Positions 20,824-31,000 of a DNA stretch of 44,485 bases are shown one piece after another (position 1 is the stretch's first letter; each line of letters starts with the position of its first letter). This stretch comes from a virus. Location of the stretch: positions 1 through 44,485 of IMG/VR virus record IMGVR_UViG_3300028030_000023; one strand, written 5' to 3'. The translations under genes were made by a program, and so were the position numbers. The notes beneath the pieces were generated by a model. That model was not told the DNA's origin and searched no databases. It saw nothing but the letters and a program-made list of their open reading frames with translations.

Positions 20824-22563
20824 CTAGCTCTCTCTGGTTAAGTTGATAGAGAAGCTAAAGCCTCCTGAGCCGATTGTTCCTGAAATAGGTTGCCAAATGT
20901 CTGGTGCAGTCTCTTTACCTTGTCTTACCCATCCTACAACATCAATAGTTGAGCCTTGATATACAAGAGTATTTGAAACTGTTTTAGCAACTGTACCGCC
21001 TGTTGCACTTTCATAGAAGATAGCAACGTGAGCCTTATCTCCATTAGTGATATCTCCGTCAAGTGTTCCGTCAAGTGTAAATGTAGTTCCACTCCAAGAA
21101 GTGTATTTGTAATACTCTCTTGATGTAGTTCCTGTTCTCAACACTCCAACATATCCTGTCTGTGGTACGTCTGCTCCAATAGCATCAACATCAATAGCTC
21201 CTGCTCCTGACGACTTAGCAGAACAAGTGTATGTATCATAGTCTGGTGCATTGAGTGAGCTATCTTTTTTAGCCAACATAACGTGAGGGTCATCAGCACT
21301 ATCTACACAGTTGATAGTACCCTGAATAGTAACATTATTTGGCGGTGTGATTGTATCCCCGTCAAGTGATGTAAAGCCGTCTGCCGATGTTACTTGTGTA
21401 GGCTCAAAACCAATACCGTAAGCACCAATCCAAGCACCTGTAAACTGACCCAAGTGGTTTGGAGAAGTGGAGAGTGCTGACGGTGTTCCAGATACTGTAG
21501 CTTTTGCTCCACCTGCTCCTGTTACCTCTAATGTATCAGCAGGAAATACACCTGTATTTAAGTGCAGTACCAATCTTGTTGCAGACGAACTTGTAGTATT
21601 ATCTACCGCAACGAGATTACCTGTTCCTGCCGTAGCTCCTGTACCCCAAGAAAGAGTTTCATTTTGTGTCCACGTACCTGTTCCTGAGCCAATAGCACAA
21701 TCATATAGGCGACCTGTCCATAGCTTACCATTAACACCATATAAAGTGTCTGAGCTATCCTCACATAGGATTGCCTTAACATACTCGTAAACGGCTCTCT
21801 TATTAGCCTGTGTTCCCCAATTCCATTTACCGATAAATGGTTTAGCCCCATTACCGTCAATGTCGATTAGATTGTACCCGTCTGTATTCGATACATCATA
21901 CCCTCGTACTGTTGCGATATCGGCAGTTGTATTCTGAGGGTCTTTTGCGTCTGCGGAAACAGATGCAACTTTCTCTCCAAGACCGAGTGTTGTACCCCAA
22001 GTAGCATACGGATATTGCCACTTATTCAAACGTACGTGAACAAGGCTGTTATCAATCTCTGTTCCGCCATCTTTAGTCTTAATACAAATTCTAGCAAGTG
22101 TATTACTGTCTGTCTGGTTTTTACCCGTACCCCAATGTGAAGTAAGGACTGTATTGTTCTGCAAAATGTTGATGTTTACTGTACCGTCTGTCTTACCAAG
22201 AATTTGGATGCCCGAATAAATGTCGTCTCCATTATTCTGAGTGACCGACCCGCCAAAATGATACTTCATTACTTCGTCTGTTACGTTGTAATTTATGCTG
22301 TAATCTGTTGAATGGTCGTACAATGTAATGATTGTACCAATCGCCTCTGATTTAGACGGGTTTGGATATGAAAGGTTGATTTCATCATCGCCACTAATCG
22401 CTGTATCATACACTATCTTTTGTAATGCTCTGTGCATCCAATAAACGTGAAATGTATCTGAGCCTGAAACAAATGTTATAGCTCCTGTTGATGCTACTTT
22501 AAACTGTGCTAACCAAGCGGTTACAGCAGTAGAAGCATCTGAACTTATGTCGTAAATTGCCAT
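20824..22563 (-). CDS. Tail structural/receptor-binding protein
   Basis: A 579-residue protein of Gly, Thr, Asp and Ser-rich beta structure, typical of tail fibres. The N-terminus (YDISSDASTAVTAWLAQFKV) resembles a conserved phage tail domain. A central part (GYVGVLRTGTTSREYYKYTSWSGTTFTLDGTLDGDI) looks like a small beta-sandwich. The C-terminus (IDVVGWVRQGKE ... SGTIGSGGFSFSINLT) resembles the C-terminus of the next protein, 22574-23926. AAAGGAT precedes ATG 22563. Confidence 0.6.
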   Translation of the reverse strand: MAIYDISSDASTAVTAWLAQFKVASTGAITFVSGSDTFHVYWMHRALQKIVYDTAISGDDEINLSYPNPSKSEAIGTIITLYDHSTDYSINYNVTDEVMKYHFGGSVTQNNGDDIYSGIQILGKTDGTVNINILQNNTVLTSHWGTGKNQTDSNTLARICIKTKDGGTEIDNSLVHVRLNKWQYPYATWGTTLGLGEKVASVSADAKDPQNTTADIATVRGYDVSNTDGYNLIDIDGNGAKPFIGKWNWGTQANKRAVYEYVKAILCEDSSDTLYGVNGKLWTGRLYDCAIGSGTGTWTQNETLSWGTGATAGTGNLVAVDNTTSSSATRLVLHLNTGVFPADTLEVTGAGGAKATVSGTPSALSTSPNHLGQFTGAWIGAYGIGFEPTQVTSADGFTSLDGDTITPPNNVTIQGTINCVDSADDPHVMLAKKDSSLNAPDYDTYTCSAKSSGAGAIDVDAIGADVPQTGYVGVLRTGTTSREYYKYTSWSGTTFTLDGTLDGDITNGDKAHVAIFYESATGGTVAKTVSNTLVYQGSTIDVVGWVRQGKETAPDIWQPISGTIGSGGFSFSINLTRES

Positions 22564-22573
22564 AGTATATCCT

Positions 22574-23926
22574 TTATACTGAAACAGGTGTTAATGTAAT
22601 CTCCACATTAATCCCGTTTGATGTTATCGTTCCACTAAAGTCCGATTGTTCATAATCTGTACCTGACAAATCTGCCTGTCTTGCCCAACCTACAAATTCA
22701 ATGTCTGCTGAGTAGTCTATGCTCGTAGAGTACACACCGCTTGAGTTAGTCGTCCCACTAACTATCTTAGTCTTATCTGATTTTTTAAGTATCATCACAT
22801 TTGCATTTTCAATACCTCCTTTTGTATTTACATCAACAACCTTTACAATTATGTCTGCCGATATTGTGTACGGTGCATCTTCGTATGTTCCTTTATCAAT
22901 GGAAAAATCTGCATTTAAAAGCTGATGAACGTAAGTGTTGTGAAACTGCTCTGTAACAGGCTTATCTAATGTAATTGAAAACTCTTCAATCTCTCCCTTG
23001 ATTGGATATGACGGGTCAGCCATTCCAATTACAACGGGTCTGTCTGCCGTGTTGTCAAAGTCTCCCTTGAAGCCAAAAGCATTTTGACCCAATCCCATAA
23101 GTACCCTTACGGTCTTATCTATTCGTATAGCAGAAAAGCCAGACCAATTACTTATATCAATATAGGCTGCATCAATACCACTAGGGTTGAAGTTAGTACC
23201 ACCAAATTCCCACCATAGCTCATTTGAGCTTTTCTGGAAGAAGAATGTATTTGTTCCAGATTGATTATAACTGCTTTCATCTCCGAACACACCAATCCAT
23301 CCTGTCTCAGCACTTTTTACAACCGCAAATATTGAGAAGTCTTTTGTCGAGAATTGTGAGAATTTAAAATCTGTAATCTTTAGGTACTGACTTCCACTAC
23401 TTGTTGTAAAAGCTGTTCCTCTAGGCGTTGATGTAAAGTTTGATGAAGAACATCCAGATTGGGAAATCGTATAGTTCCCCGTTCTATCTGTTACGTCTCC
23501 GTTTAGCACATCATCCGTTGGGAGATAAACCAATGTGTAATCACTCCATACTGCATATCTTCCGTATGTGTCTGAGTTACCATATAGATTGGCGTTTGAG
23601 TTCCCACCCCAGATATAAAATGACTGTAAGTTATCTGGTGCAACGATAGGAAGTTTTACCTTGATGTATAAGTTCTTATTCGCCTTATCAAAAAGAATGA
23701 TGTCAAAGGCTAGTTCGTTCTGCCCTTGTGCATCCGTAGTGAAGCGAATATCCCCACCATCTGTCTTAAATATACTAAAGAAACCGTCATCTATGTTTGC
23801 CTCAGTAAGAGACCATACAAAGTTTGAGTGAGCACCGTCAATTATCTCTGCGTTGCCTGTATCTGATGATGTAGCTCTAATGGTAAGTTTTTGCTTTTTA
23901 GTCCATTGTGTACTGTCTATAGCCAT
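22574..23926 (-). CDS. Tail protein with DUF2341-like and LamG-like lectin domains
   Basis: A 450-residue protein. Residues 1-125 resemble DUF2341 (WTKKQKLTIRATSS ... LYIKVKLPIVAPDNLQSFYIWGGN ... DTYGRYAVWSDYTLVYLP). Residues about 125-340 look like a concanavalin A-like/LamG domain (GRNYTISQSG..-type start, KDFSIFAVVKSAETGWIGVFG). Residues about 350-450 form a carboxypeptidase-regulatory-like fold (IIVKVVDVNTKGGIENANVMILKK) and end in a module shared with 20824-22563 (IEFVGWARQ ... SGTITSNGINVEITLT). Probably binds host-surface glycans. Confidence 0.7.
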   Translation of the reverse strand: MAIDSTQWTKKQKLTIRATSSDTGNAEIIDGAHSNFVWSLTEANIDDGFFSIFKTDGGDIRFTTDAQGQNELAFDIILFDKANKNLYIKVKLPIVAPDNLQSFYIWGGNSNANLYGNSDTYGRYAVWSDYTLVYLPTDDVLNGDVTDRTGNYTISQSGCSSSNFTSTPRGTAFTTSSGSQYLKITDFKFSQFSTKDFSIFAVVKSAETGWIGVFGDESSYNQSGTNTFFFQKSSNELWWEFGGTNFNPSGIDAAYIDISNWSGFSAIRIDKTVRVLMGLGQNAFGFKGDFDNTADRPVVIGMADPSYPIKGEIEEFSITLDKPVTEQFHNTYVHQLLNADFSIDKGTYEDAPYTISADIIVKVVDVNTKGGIENANVMILKKSDKTKIVSGTTNSSGVYSTSIDYSADIEFVGWARQADLSGTDYEQSDFSGTITSNGINVEITLTPVSV

Positions 23927-24186
23927 TATTGAGCCTTTTTTGTTTTGCTGTGAATAAGAGTCTTAATTACAGCTATATCTTTCTTATTTTCCCATACGGT
24001 CACCAATAATGCGTCTTGTTTAGTTGATATCTCATCTAGTTTTTTAGTGACTGTCGGCATCAATACTGTCACTTCTCTGTTACCAAGTATGGAACTCCCT
24101 GCCCAAGCAAATATCGCTAACATTATTGGTGCTACAAACATACTTATTAAAATATGTGGCACTGAATTTTTTACTATCTGAGGCAT
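23926..24186 (-). CDS. Small membrane protein, holin-like candidate
   Basis: An 86-residue protein. One strong hydrophobic segment near 8-30 (HILISMFVAPIMLAIFAWAG) follows a short N-terminus; then a helix with charged heptads (TVTKKLDEISTKQDALLVTVWENKKDIAVIKTLI) and a basic end. This one-TM plus coiled-coil plan fits small phage holin or tail-attached membrane proteins. ATG 24186 is chosen because AAAGGA precedes it at 8 nt; an upstream TTG (24201) is less likely. A sigma-70-like promoter (24208-24237) lies just upstream. Confidence 0.6.
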   Translation of the reverse strand: MPQIVKNSVPHILISMFVAPIMLAIFAWAGSSILGNREVTVLMPTVTKKLDEISTKQDALLVTVWENKKDIAVIKTLIHSKTKKAQ

Positions 24187-24207
24187 ATCAAATCCTTTCA
24201 ATGTGAT

Positions 24208-24237
24208 ATTATAACATATTTTATTTTAATTTGTTAA
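24208..24237 (-). promoter_or_regulatory. Sigma-70-like promoter for the distal tail/lysis genes
   Basis: Reading leftward: TTAACA (24232-24237), 18-bp A/T-rich spacer, TATAAT (24208-24213). It overlaps the stop of the upstream gene and lies before the small membrane protein, so it could boost the last nine or so genes. Confidence 0.6.
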
Positions 24238-25718
24238 TGACTGAAATGTATTTGTAATACATCTGTGTTGTACCTTGATGCTGTTATAGTTACATTTATA
24301 TCGTGATAATAATTACAATATATTGTAAGCCCTAGTGAGCCCGCATTATAATTTCTACCCTCACATATTGGCTCAGGTGTTGGTGTGCTGTGACCCTTAT
24401 ATCCACTACCTGTCACAACAACATCATATTCAGATACGTGAGCCAATGTAAAATGATAATCCCAAGCATCATTATCATAATCTGATGTGGAATTGTCATA
24501 TCTTACAAAACAACTTTCATACCCATTAAATAATGTATATGTTGATAATATTGTTGTAGTATCACCCTTATTATATTTATACACTCTACACAAACTATAA
24601 CCACTTTCACCTGTTGTACTTATAACAGAATTTGTTGTTATCTTTTGTGGCAATATTGATGGAGCATTATCATATTCGCAGTAATAATCATATTGTTCAT
24701 CATTTCCATAAAAAGTCCATTTTGCTGTTGGTGGACATTTTACTTGTTGTTCGTTATCATCTTCATAAGCAATAGGAGAATTTGTAATGAATAATTCTAA
24801 AAAACTATCGACTTCAAAATATAATAATGTTGGGTGGCTTTCATATTTATATTTATCTGTTGCAGTTATTAGAAAATATCCGTTGTAAACAAATCTAGTG
24901 TTATCTGTATATACTGTAAATTCACTATCTATATTTTTAATTTTTACAGTATCAACACTTATTGTTGCTTCATCGTATTCAACGTTCGCTGTGTATGAGC
25001 TGTATGTTTTATAATCATAGATATTGAATGTGTATTCTTTGTTCACAACAGTCCATGAGCCACTATCGTCAATTATAGGACTTTCACTTCGTACTTTTGT
25101 TAAAAAATCAATATAAGCAAAATCACTATCACAATTCGTTCCATCATTTGCTTTTATCCATAAACTGAACGACCAACCATCATGTATATCTCCTAACGTT
25201 AATGTTATAGTGCCGTCACCATTATCTACAGCGTATTCACTTTGTCTATCACAATAATCTTGAAATTCAAAATCTTCTGAAGTCCATAGACAACTATACG
25301 TTGTATTGTTATCATAATTTTTAATATTTATAACTACAACATCTTTTGATGACACCAAAGCTTTACCTATATCCGATGGGTAAAAGTGTGCTGTTTCAGG
25401 TTTACTTATGTCTTGTGGCACAACATCTCTATCTTCGTCAAAAGTTATATCATTTATTGTCGAAACTTCAAGTATAGGTAGGTCTGTAACGTCAGGACAT
25501 CCGTCTTCTTGTTTATCATCGGATGTAAGTTCAATGAATTTGTCATCAACTTCCCATTCGATACACTTTTCAAATGCCTCTGTCTTAAACTCTATACAGG
25601 GCGTGATTGTGTCTTTTTTGTATGTTACGCAGGATGGTGTTTTCTTCTTTGATTTTGTGGCTGTAACAGTGGTCTGTGTGTTTTGACCGCTCCCACTATA
25701 TGATATTACTTTTCCCAT
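24234..25718 (-). CDS. Unknown Cys/Tyr/Asp-rich tail-region protein
   Basis: A 494-residue beta-rich protein with repeated immunoglobulin-like stretches (TYSCLWTSEDFEFQDYC, GWSFSLWIKANDGTNCDSDFAYIDF, CEYDNAPSILPQKITT). It has an unusually high content of Cys, Tyr and Asp for this genome, and its T-ending codon use makes the gene look more AT-rich than the neighbours. The N-terminus is Thr/Ser/Lys-rich (VTATKSKKKTPSCVTYKKD). No family is recognised. AGGAATT precedes ATG 25718. Position suggests a tip or host-contact protein, possibly a later acquisition. Confidence 0.6.
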   Translation of the reverse strand: MGKVISYSGSGQNTQTTVTATKSKKKTPSCVTYKKDTITPCIEFKTEAFEKCIEWEVDDKFIELTSDDKQEDGCPDVTDLPILEVSTINDITFDEDRDVVPQDISKPETAHFYPSDIGKALVSSKDVVVINIKNYDNNTTYSCLWTSEDFEFQDYCDRQSEYAVDNGDGTITLTLGDIHDGWSFSLWIKANDGTNCDSDFAYIDFLTKVRSESPIIDDSGSWTVVNKEYTFNIYDYKTYSSYTANVEYDEATISVDTVKIKNIDSEFTVYTDNTRFVYNGYFLITATDKYKYESHPTLLYFEVDSFLELFITNSPIAYEDDNEQQVKCPPTAKWTFYGNDEQYDYYCEYDNAPSILPQKITTNSVISTTGESGYSLCRVYKYNKGDTTTILSTYTLFNGYESCFVRYDNSTSDYDNDAWDYHFTLAHVSEYDVVVTGSGYKGHSTPTPEPICEGRNYNAGSLGLTIYCNYYHDINVTITASRYNTDVLQIHFSH

Positions 25719-25729
25719 AATAATAATTC

Positions 25730-25888
25730 CTAGTTGGAAAGTTTACCTAAATCGACTGCCGTCAGTGTTGAACCGGCTTTGTACAATAATACTTTATTTA
25801 TTGTTAGTGTTTTTGTTTTATCAATATTGCTATCAACTATCGAAGTTAAGGTTTTTACGATTGATGTTGTACTTGTGTTACTACTCAT
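25730..25888 (-). CDS. 52-residue Thr/Ser-rich small tail-region protein
   Basis: Supported by AAAGGAT at good distance, an 8-bp overlap with the gene upstream, and its fit in the 160-bp space before the next gene. The product is Ser/Thr/Lys-rich (MSSNTSTTSIVKTLTSIVDSN) with beta propensity. No family. Probably structural or an assembly partner. Confidence 0.6.
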   Translation of the reverse strand: MSSNTSTTSIVKTLTSIVDSNIDKTKTLTINKVLLYKAGSTLTAVDLGKLSN

Positions 25889-26207
25889 AACGTAATCCTT
25901 TTATTGTTTGTTCTAATTTTGGAGGGCTAAAAGATAATGAAATTTCACGAACAATCCATTTTAAACCATCGTATTCGATAATGTCATTAGGTTTCAAGTT
26001 TGGTGTGTGTATTGTTTTAATGGTTATCCATCGCTCTTTGTAACCACCTTTTAATAATTCCGCTCTAGCTCTCGCTCTAGCAACAGTTTCGTCTGAGAGT
26101 AGGTTATCTTTTATTATCAACTGTTTCGTGCCTCTATCGTGCTCATATAGGCCCTCATAGCCATTATTTTCCGTACTGCAATACTCTGTGCTTGTAAACG
26201 TAGTCAT
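25881..26207 (-). CDS. Small tail-tip protein
   Basis: A 108-residue protein. The middle is an Ala/Arg helix (LLSDETVARARARAELLKGGYKERWITIKTIHT), followed by PNDIIEYDGLKWIVREISLSF, which resembles the OB/beta domain of tail-hub-associated proteins. It lies 2 bp after the putative hub gene. A tip role is inferred from position and composition. Confidence 0.55.
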   Translation of the reverse strand: MTTFTSTEYCSTENNGYEGLYEHDRGTKQLIIKDNLLSDETVARARARAELLKGGYKERWITIKTIHTPNLKPNDIIEYDGLKWIVREISLSFSPPKLEQTIKGLRYE

Positions 26208-26208
26208 T

Positions 26209-28047
26209 TTATACTACCCCCTGTGCGTCTACTGTGATTTTTCCATTCTCTTTGATATTTGAACAGATAATGTAATACAATTTAGCCGTTGTGACCGTTA
26301 CCTCTACCTTACCGAAATTATCTACAATGAGACTTCCGAAATCGCCTGTGACCTCTTTACCGAATACATCCTCAATCGGCAGTCCAAAGCTACCCGCTAT
26401 ATCAATTTTGAATGTAGCAGGAAGCGAACATAGTGCATTGTCATCTAGTACCCATTTCTGAGTGGCTGCACCGCCACATACAATAGCATCAAGTAGTGTT
26501 ACGGGATGTCCTGCTTGTGGCGCAGGTATCGTTATATCAACGAGGTCTATGCTCATTGAGATATCAACCTTTTTACCAACGTCTCCCGCCTCGTATGAAA
26601 TGTACGGTGTCGTACCCGTATCAACATAGCTGTAGTTCTGTACTGCCTGACTTCCAAAATATATTGCGTTGATTGACGTAATAGGTTTATCGAGGTATGT
26701 GACATACTTATCTAAATCGCTGTCGTAGATTATCTCCTGAGTTGTCGTCTCGATTGTTGTCTTTAGTGCATCCGTGATGTTGCCCATAAATGCCTTTTCA
26801 GTCCAATCCGTACTATCGTAAAGATACTTGATATAAAGTTTACCTGTTCCTGTTGATAGGTCTTGTGTCTTATAGTCCACTAGATTTGGCGCACCTTTTT
26901 TCTCTACAAATATAAGCGTAATATCAGTATCCTTAGATACTAAAACATCCCCACCTTTTTCGTACACTAGGGGGTCTATAATCTCACAATAACACGTACC
27001 ACTGTTCACAGTATTATCTGCAAAACTTTCTGGAATTACGTCCTCTATTTTATTACATTGATAAGTGATTGAAAACTGCATTGAGCTGTACGCGTACACA
27101 GTCACTGATTTTGTATTATAACTAACTGCCAACTCGCCTGTTTGTTTTGAAGCAAATCGTATTACGTTGTAGCCTTGATAGATGAAATAATCCGTGTCTT
27201 TTACGAGAGGATTTCCATTTATTGTAATTGATACGATATTGTCTATCCCACCTTTTGTTCTTGTAAAACTAACATCTGATAAATTTATAGTTTCATTAAC
27301 TACCGACTGCAAGGGTTCTCTTGCGCTCAATCCGTTTATTGAATATGAAAAACCTTTAGAAAGTGATGGATTAAAATATACCTCACCGCGCATATTGTCA
27401 TTATCATAATCAAATGAAATACTAGGTTCAGAGTAAATATCATCTGTTACAGGATTTGTAAGTATTGATTTAAGTTTTGCTGTTTTATCTCTTTTATCAC
27501 TATATGATTGTGCAAATACCTCTGACTTCAAAAAAGAGTGCGCTATTGTTGGAGAAGCATCTATGCTTTTAAGTTCTTCAAGATACAATTTTTCATTTAC
27601 CTCATACGCATCACCTCCAATAACTCTAACCATATCTAAAATACGGCTCATAGGTGTACTATCTTTTGCATAAGACTGATTTGTAAATGTTATTGTTGGT
27701 AAATTGTTAACAACTTCTATTGAACCGCGAGATTGTTCTATCAATTCATCAGAATTTGAATAAGAATAAGCATCATTCGTTGTCAATATATCAGTGAGCT
27801 CTATTGGCTTCCCACTACATTCAAAACTTATTGTATTTCGCTCATTGTAATTTTTTTGGTCTAATATAAATGTAAATATTTGTGAATTTATAGTAACCTT
27901 AACAGTATCACCAACATTACCTGAAATTCCTTTACCTGAAATGTTACAATTATTATACCCTCTTCCAATGCCCATAGTAATGGATACTGATGATGGGAAA
28001 ATTTGTGTACCTGCAACATCAACTGAAACAGACTCTAATCTTGTCAT
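26209..28047 (-). CDS. Tail tip/hub-like protein
   Basis: A 612-residue beta-rich protein. The N-terminus (LESVSVDVAGTQIFPSSVSITMGIGRGYNNCNISGKG) and the next part (GDTVKVTINSQIFTFILDQKNYNE ... SGKPIELTDILTTNDAYSY) are compatible with hub proteins of siphophage tips (gp27/Dit-Tal-like barrel), and the following helical part (RILDMVRVIGGDAYEVN) fits too. GAGGTG precedes ATG 28047, which overlaps the upstream stop (ATGA). It lies between the LamG protein and small tip genes. The hub assignment is by position and general pattern. Confidence 0.55.
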   Translation of the reverse strand: MTRLESVSVDVAGTQIFPSSVSITMGIGRGYNNCNISGKGISGNVGDTVKVTINSQIFTFILDQKNYNERNTISFECSGKPIELTDILTTNDAYSYSNSDELIEQSRGSIEVVNNLPTITFTNQSYAKDSTPMSRILDMVRVIGGDAYEVNEKLYLEELKSIDASPTIAHSFLKSEVFAQSYSDKRDKTAKLKSILTNPVTDDIYSEPSISFDYDNDNMRGEVYFNPSLSKGFSYSINGLSAREPLQSVVNETINLSDVSFTRTKGGIDNIVSITINGNPLVKDTDYFIYQGYNVIRFASKQTGELAVSYNTKSVTVYAYSSMQFSITYQCNKIEDVIPESFADNTVNSGTCYCEIIDPLVYEKGGDVLVSKDTDITLIFVEKKGAPNLVDYKTQDLSTGTGKLYIKYLYDSTDWTEKAFMGNITDALKTTIETTTQEIIYDSDLDKYVTYLDKPITSINAIYFGSQAVQNYSYVDTGTTPYISYEAGDVGKKVDISMSIDLVDITIPAPQAGHPVTLLDAIVCGGAATQKWVLDDNALCSLPATFKIDIAGSFGLPIEDVFGKEVTGDFGSLIVDNFGKVEVTVTTAKLYYIICSNIKENGKITVDAQGVV

Positions 28048-31000
28048 ATCAACACCTCAATATTTGTATAAAAATACTCAGCACCATCGTACAGCGGTGT
28101 AAATTCTAAATATTTTTTAGTTAAATCAAATTTCATATATTCAAAACTACCATCATCGAAAATTATCTTATGAACCCCAACAGCAGAAAGAGTTTTTAGT
28201 TGATTTACGACAACTTTATTTAACATTATAACATTATTACTCATAATTTTGTAGGGTCTCGAAAATTGTTTTTTAGGTAACACAGAATAAACAGTCGAAC
28301 CATCTAACATTTTAGTTGATGCAGCACTAAATGTATGTGTAACTAAATTTTGTTCCCATAACATTTTCTCATTAAAAGTAACTAAGCCTATCGACACAAC
28401 TCTCTTGTCTTTGTACGGTTGTGCAACACTTGATGTTACTACGGCAGTAAGTCCAAAAGAGTTCGGAAATACTCTGCTCCACAATGGCTCGTCTGTCTTC
28501 GTGATTTGTAATAGTAGTGACGGTGCTTTTACGTAAACATTCTCTCTTGTTTTTAAATACAACGGTACTATTCTCAACATAATTGACTGAGCCATTACCG
28601 TCGGATAAGTCAGTGTTGTGCCTGCTGTAAAAGCTCCAACATAGTTTGGTGTAATAACATCTAAAAAGTTTAATGTTGGGTACGGTGTGATTATTTGTGG
28701 AGCTGTTATATAATTCAAATCATCAAAAGTCAAATCTTGTAATGATTTTATTTCATCAATAGTCAATCCCCCATCCCAACCACGAACCATATTTATACTA
28801 CCTTTAAAGTGATAAACTGTATTATTTAAGTTTGCACCAATTCTTACAATTTTTGGTGAGTAATCAAATGACGGAACACTTCCTGCAAACGCACCATTTA
28901 TATAAACATCAGTTCCATTATTTAATACAAAATGATAAAATGAATTGAAATTTATTTTTACATTTGTTAAAATACCCTCATTCCCCTGAACATAATACCC
29001 CACATATCCATCACTATTTATATAAATATAAAATTCATAAATACCATCAGAATTTTGCTTACATAATAAAACATTTTTTTCTGTTGATGTTATCACATCA
29101 CATTTAAAACGCATATACGATGTATGACTATTATTTGAGTTGAAGTATATTGATGGTGTTATGTGTGATGTTGTACCGTTAAATATAGCATAGTTATACC
29201 CATCATTACCACTATTATCAGTAGAAAAAGTTATATCAACACCTGACCCATCCTTACCAAAAGCTTTATCTGTAAAGTCAGAATATAAAGGGTGAAATGT
29301 GTTTACTGTTGCCGATACAGGATTTGTCGGAGCAGGTTGTATATCAACATATCCTGTGACACGAACTTCTAACATTGTTGAAATAACCATCATAAAACCC
29401 TCAGTGTATATAATTGGCTCATTTAAAACTATATTGACTTTATAATTAAAATAATCAATAGCTAAATTTGGTGTCGCATAAGATTTATTCATTCCTATAA
29501 AAAACATATTTGGAATTGGTTGCTCATATAAGCTGTATTTTATAGGGTTTGTAACCTCAATAAAGAAACTACTTGTTTTTTCTAATACAATTATTGTTCC
29601 TTGTGACAATGGTATTAATTGTTCTATGACCAATGAGTACAAAACAGCATTTATAGTAGAGCTTGTTTTTACATTTACATCATATTGATTAGAAACTATC
29701 TCGTTTATAAACGCAACGACAGTCTTAGGTATAGACACAACAACATCATAATTTACTACTTCTATAAATATTGAATTTGGGTAAATTATAGGTGCTTGTA
29801 TTGTTGGGGTTTCAAGCGTAATGTTTATATCAATTATATTTGCTTCAATTAGTTTAGGAAGAGAAACTGACACAATATTTACGGCACTATCTATTGATAA
29901 ACTGTTTGGAAAAATGATTGGTTCCTGTACTTTTGATTGCAATAGTGTTATATCTAATGTCAATAACTCACTATGTGTCACAAATTTATACGTCGGCTCT
30001 AGTAACGTTGATGTGATTGTGTTTAAATCTGCACTAACCAATCCGCCTTTTACAAAATCATCTGTTCTTAGCTTTTCAATCTCTGCGTCGGTTAAGACCC
30101 TATCCCATACACAAATATCCGAAACGTAATCTACGTTGCTCTCTGAGTAAAACTCTATCTTTTTCGTGTTGTCGAAGTCTATCGTCTGACCAGTCAAATT
30201 TATCATCTGCGTACCGTTACGAGTAACCCGTATAGTACCGTCTGATTTGATAGTCATAGCGATATGTTGCCACTCTTCCCAAGTCTCAACTATCTCGTTT
30301 AGCCAATAGTATGTAGTGCCGATTTGGAATGTGTACTTAGGCACTCCACTACTATCACGCCAACCGACACCAAATGCCTTTGCAACAAAGTGACCGCCTA
30401 GAGATACAGACCCTTTCGCTATCGTTCCAGAAATATCTGGTTTAATCCAGAATGTAAGAGTAGCGTCATCTGCACCGCTAAACGGTTGATTATTTTGAGA
30501 GTATTGGTGCCCGCTATTCCCTTGCAGAGAATTTAGGCTATATGGCGTGTTGTGGTCTTCTACTACGTTAGATAGTGAGCTGAATGTGTTTCCACCCTCA
30601 ACGCAGTCTATTATAGCGTCTCCCGTATCGTTGTCCGTGAAAGTCCACATAGCAACGTCTGAGTTATCTCCGAATGGATTATTACCTCTATTTAGCCAAC
30701 TCCATTGTGTTGTTGCTCTAGGTGTATAGATAGAAAGATTTATCACGTCTGGTTGAGCTATGTTTTCGGAAGCTCCTGCAAAGTTATCATTCATCAAATC
30801 TGATATTTCAGTTGATGTCAAAACCCTGTCAAATACAGTAATGTCTGTCCCATAAACATCTGTGTCGTTTGTGTAAAGTCGTACCTTTTGGGTTGCGTCT
30901 GTGTTGATGTCTGCTTTATGTGATGTTTGACTTGTGCCGTCTTTAAACCATTCCGCAGTAACACCGTCATAGGTCATAGAGAAGTAGTGATAATCTGTAT

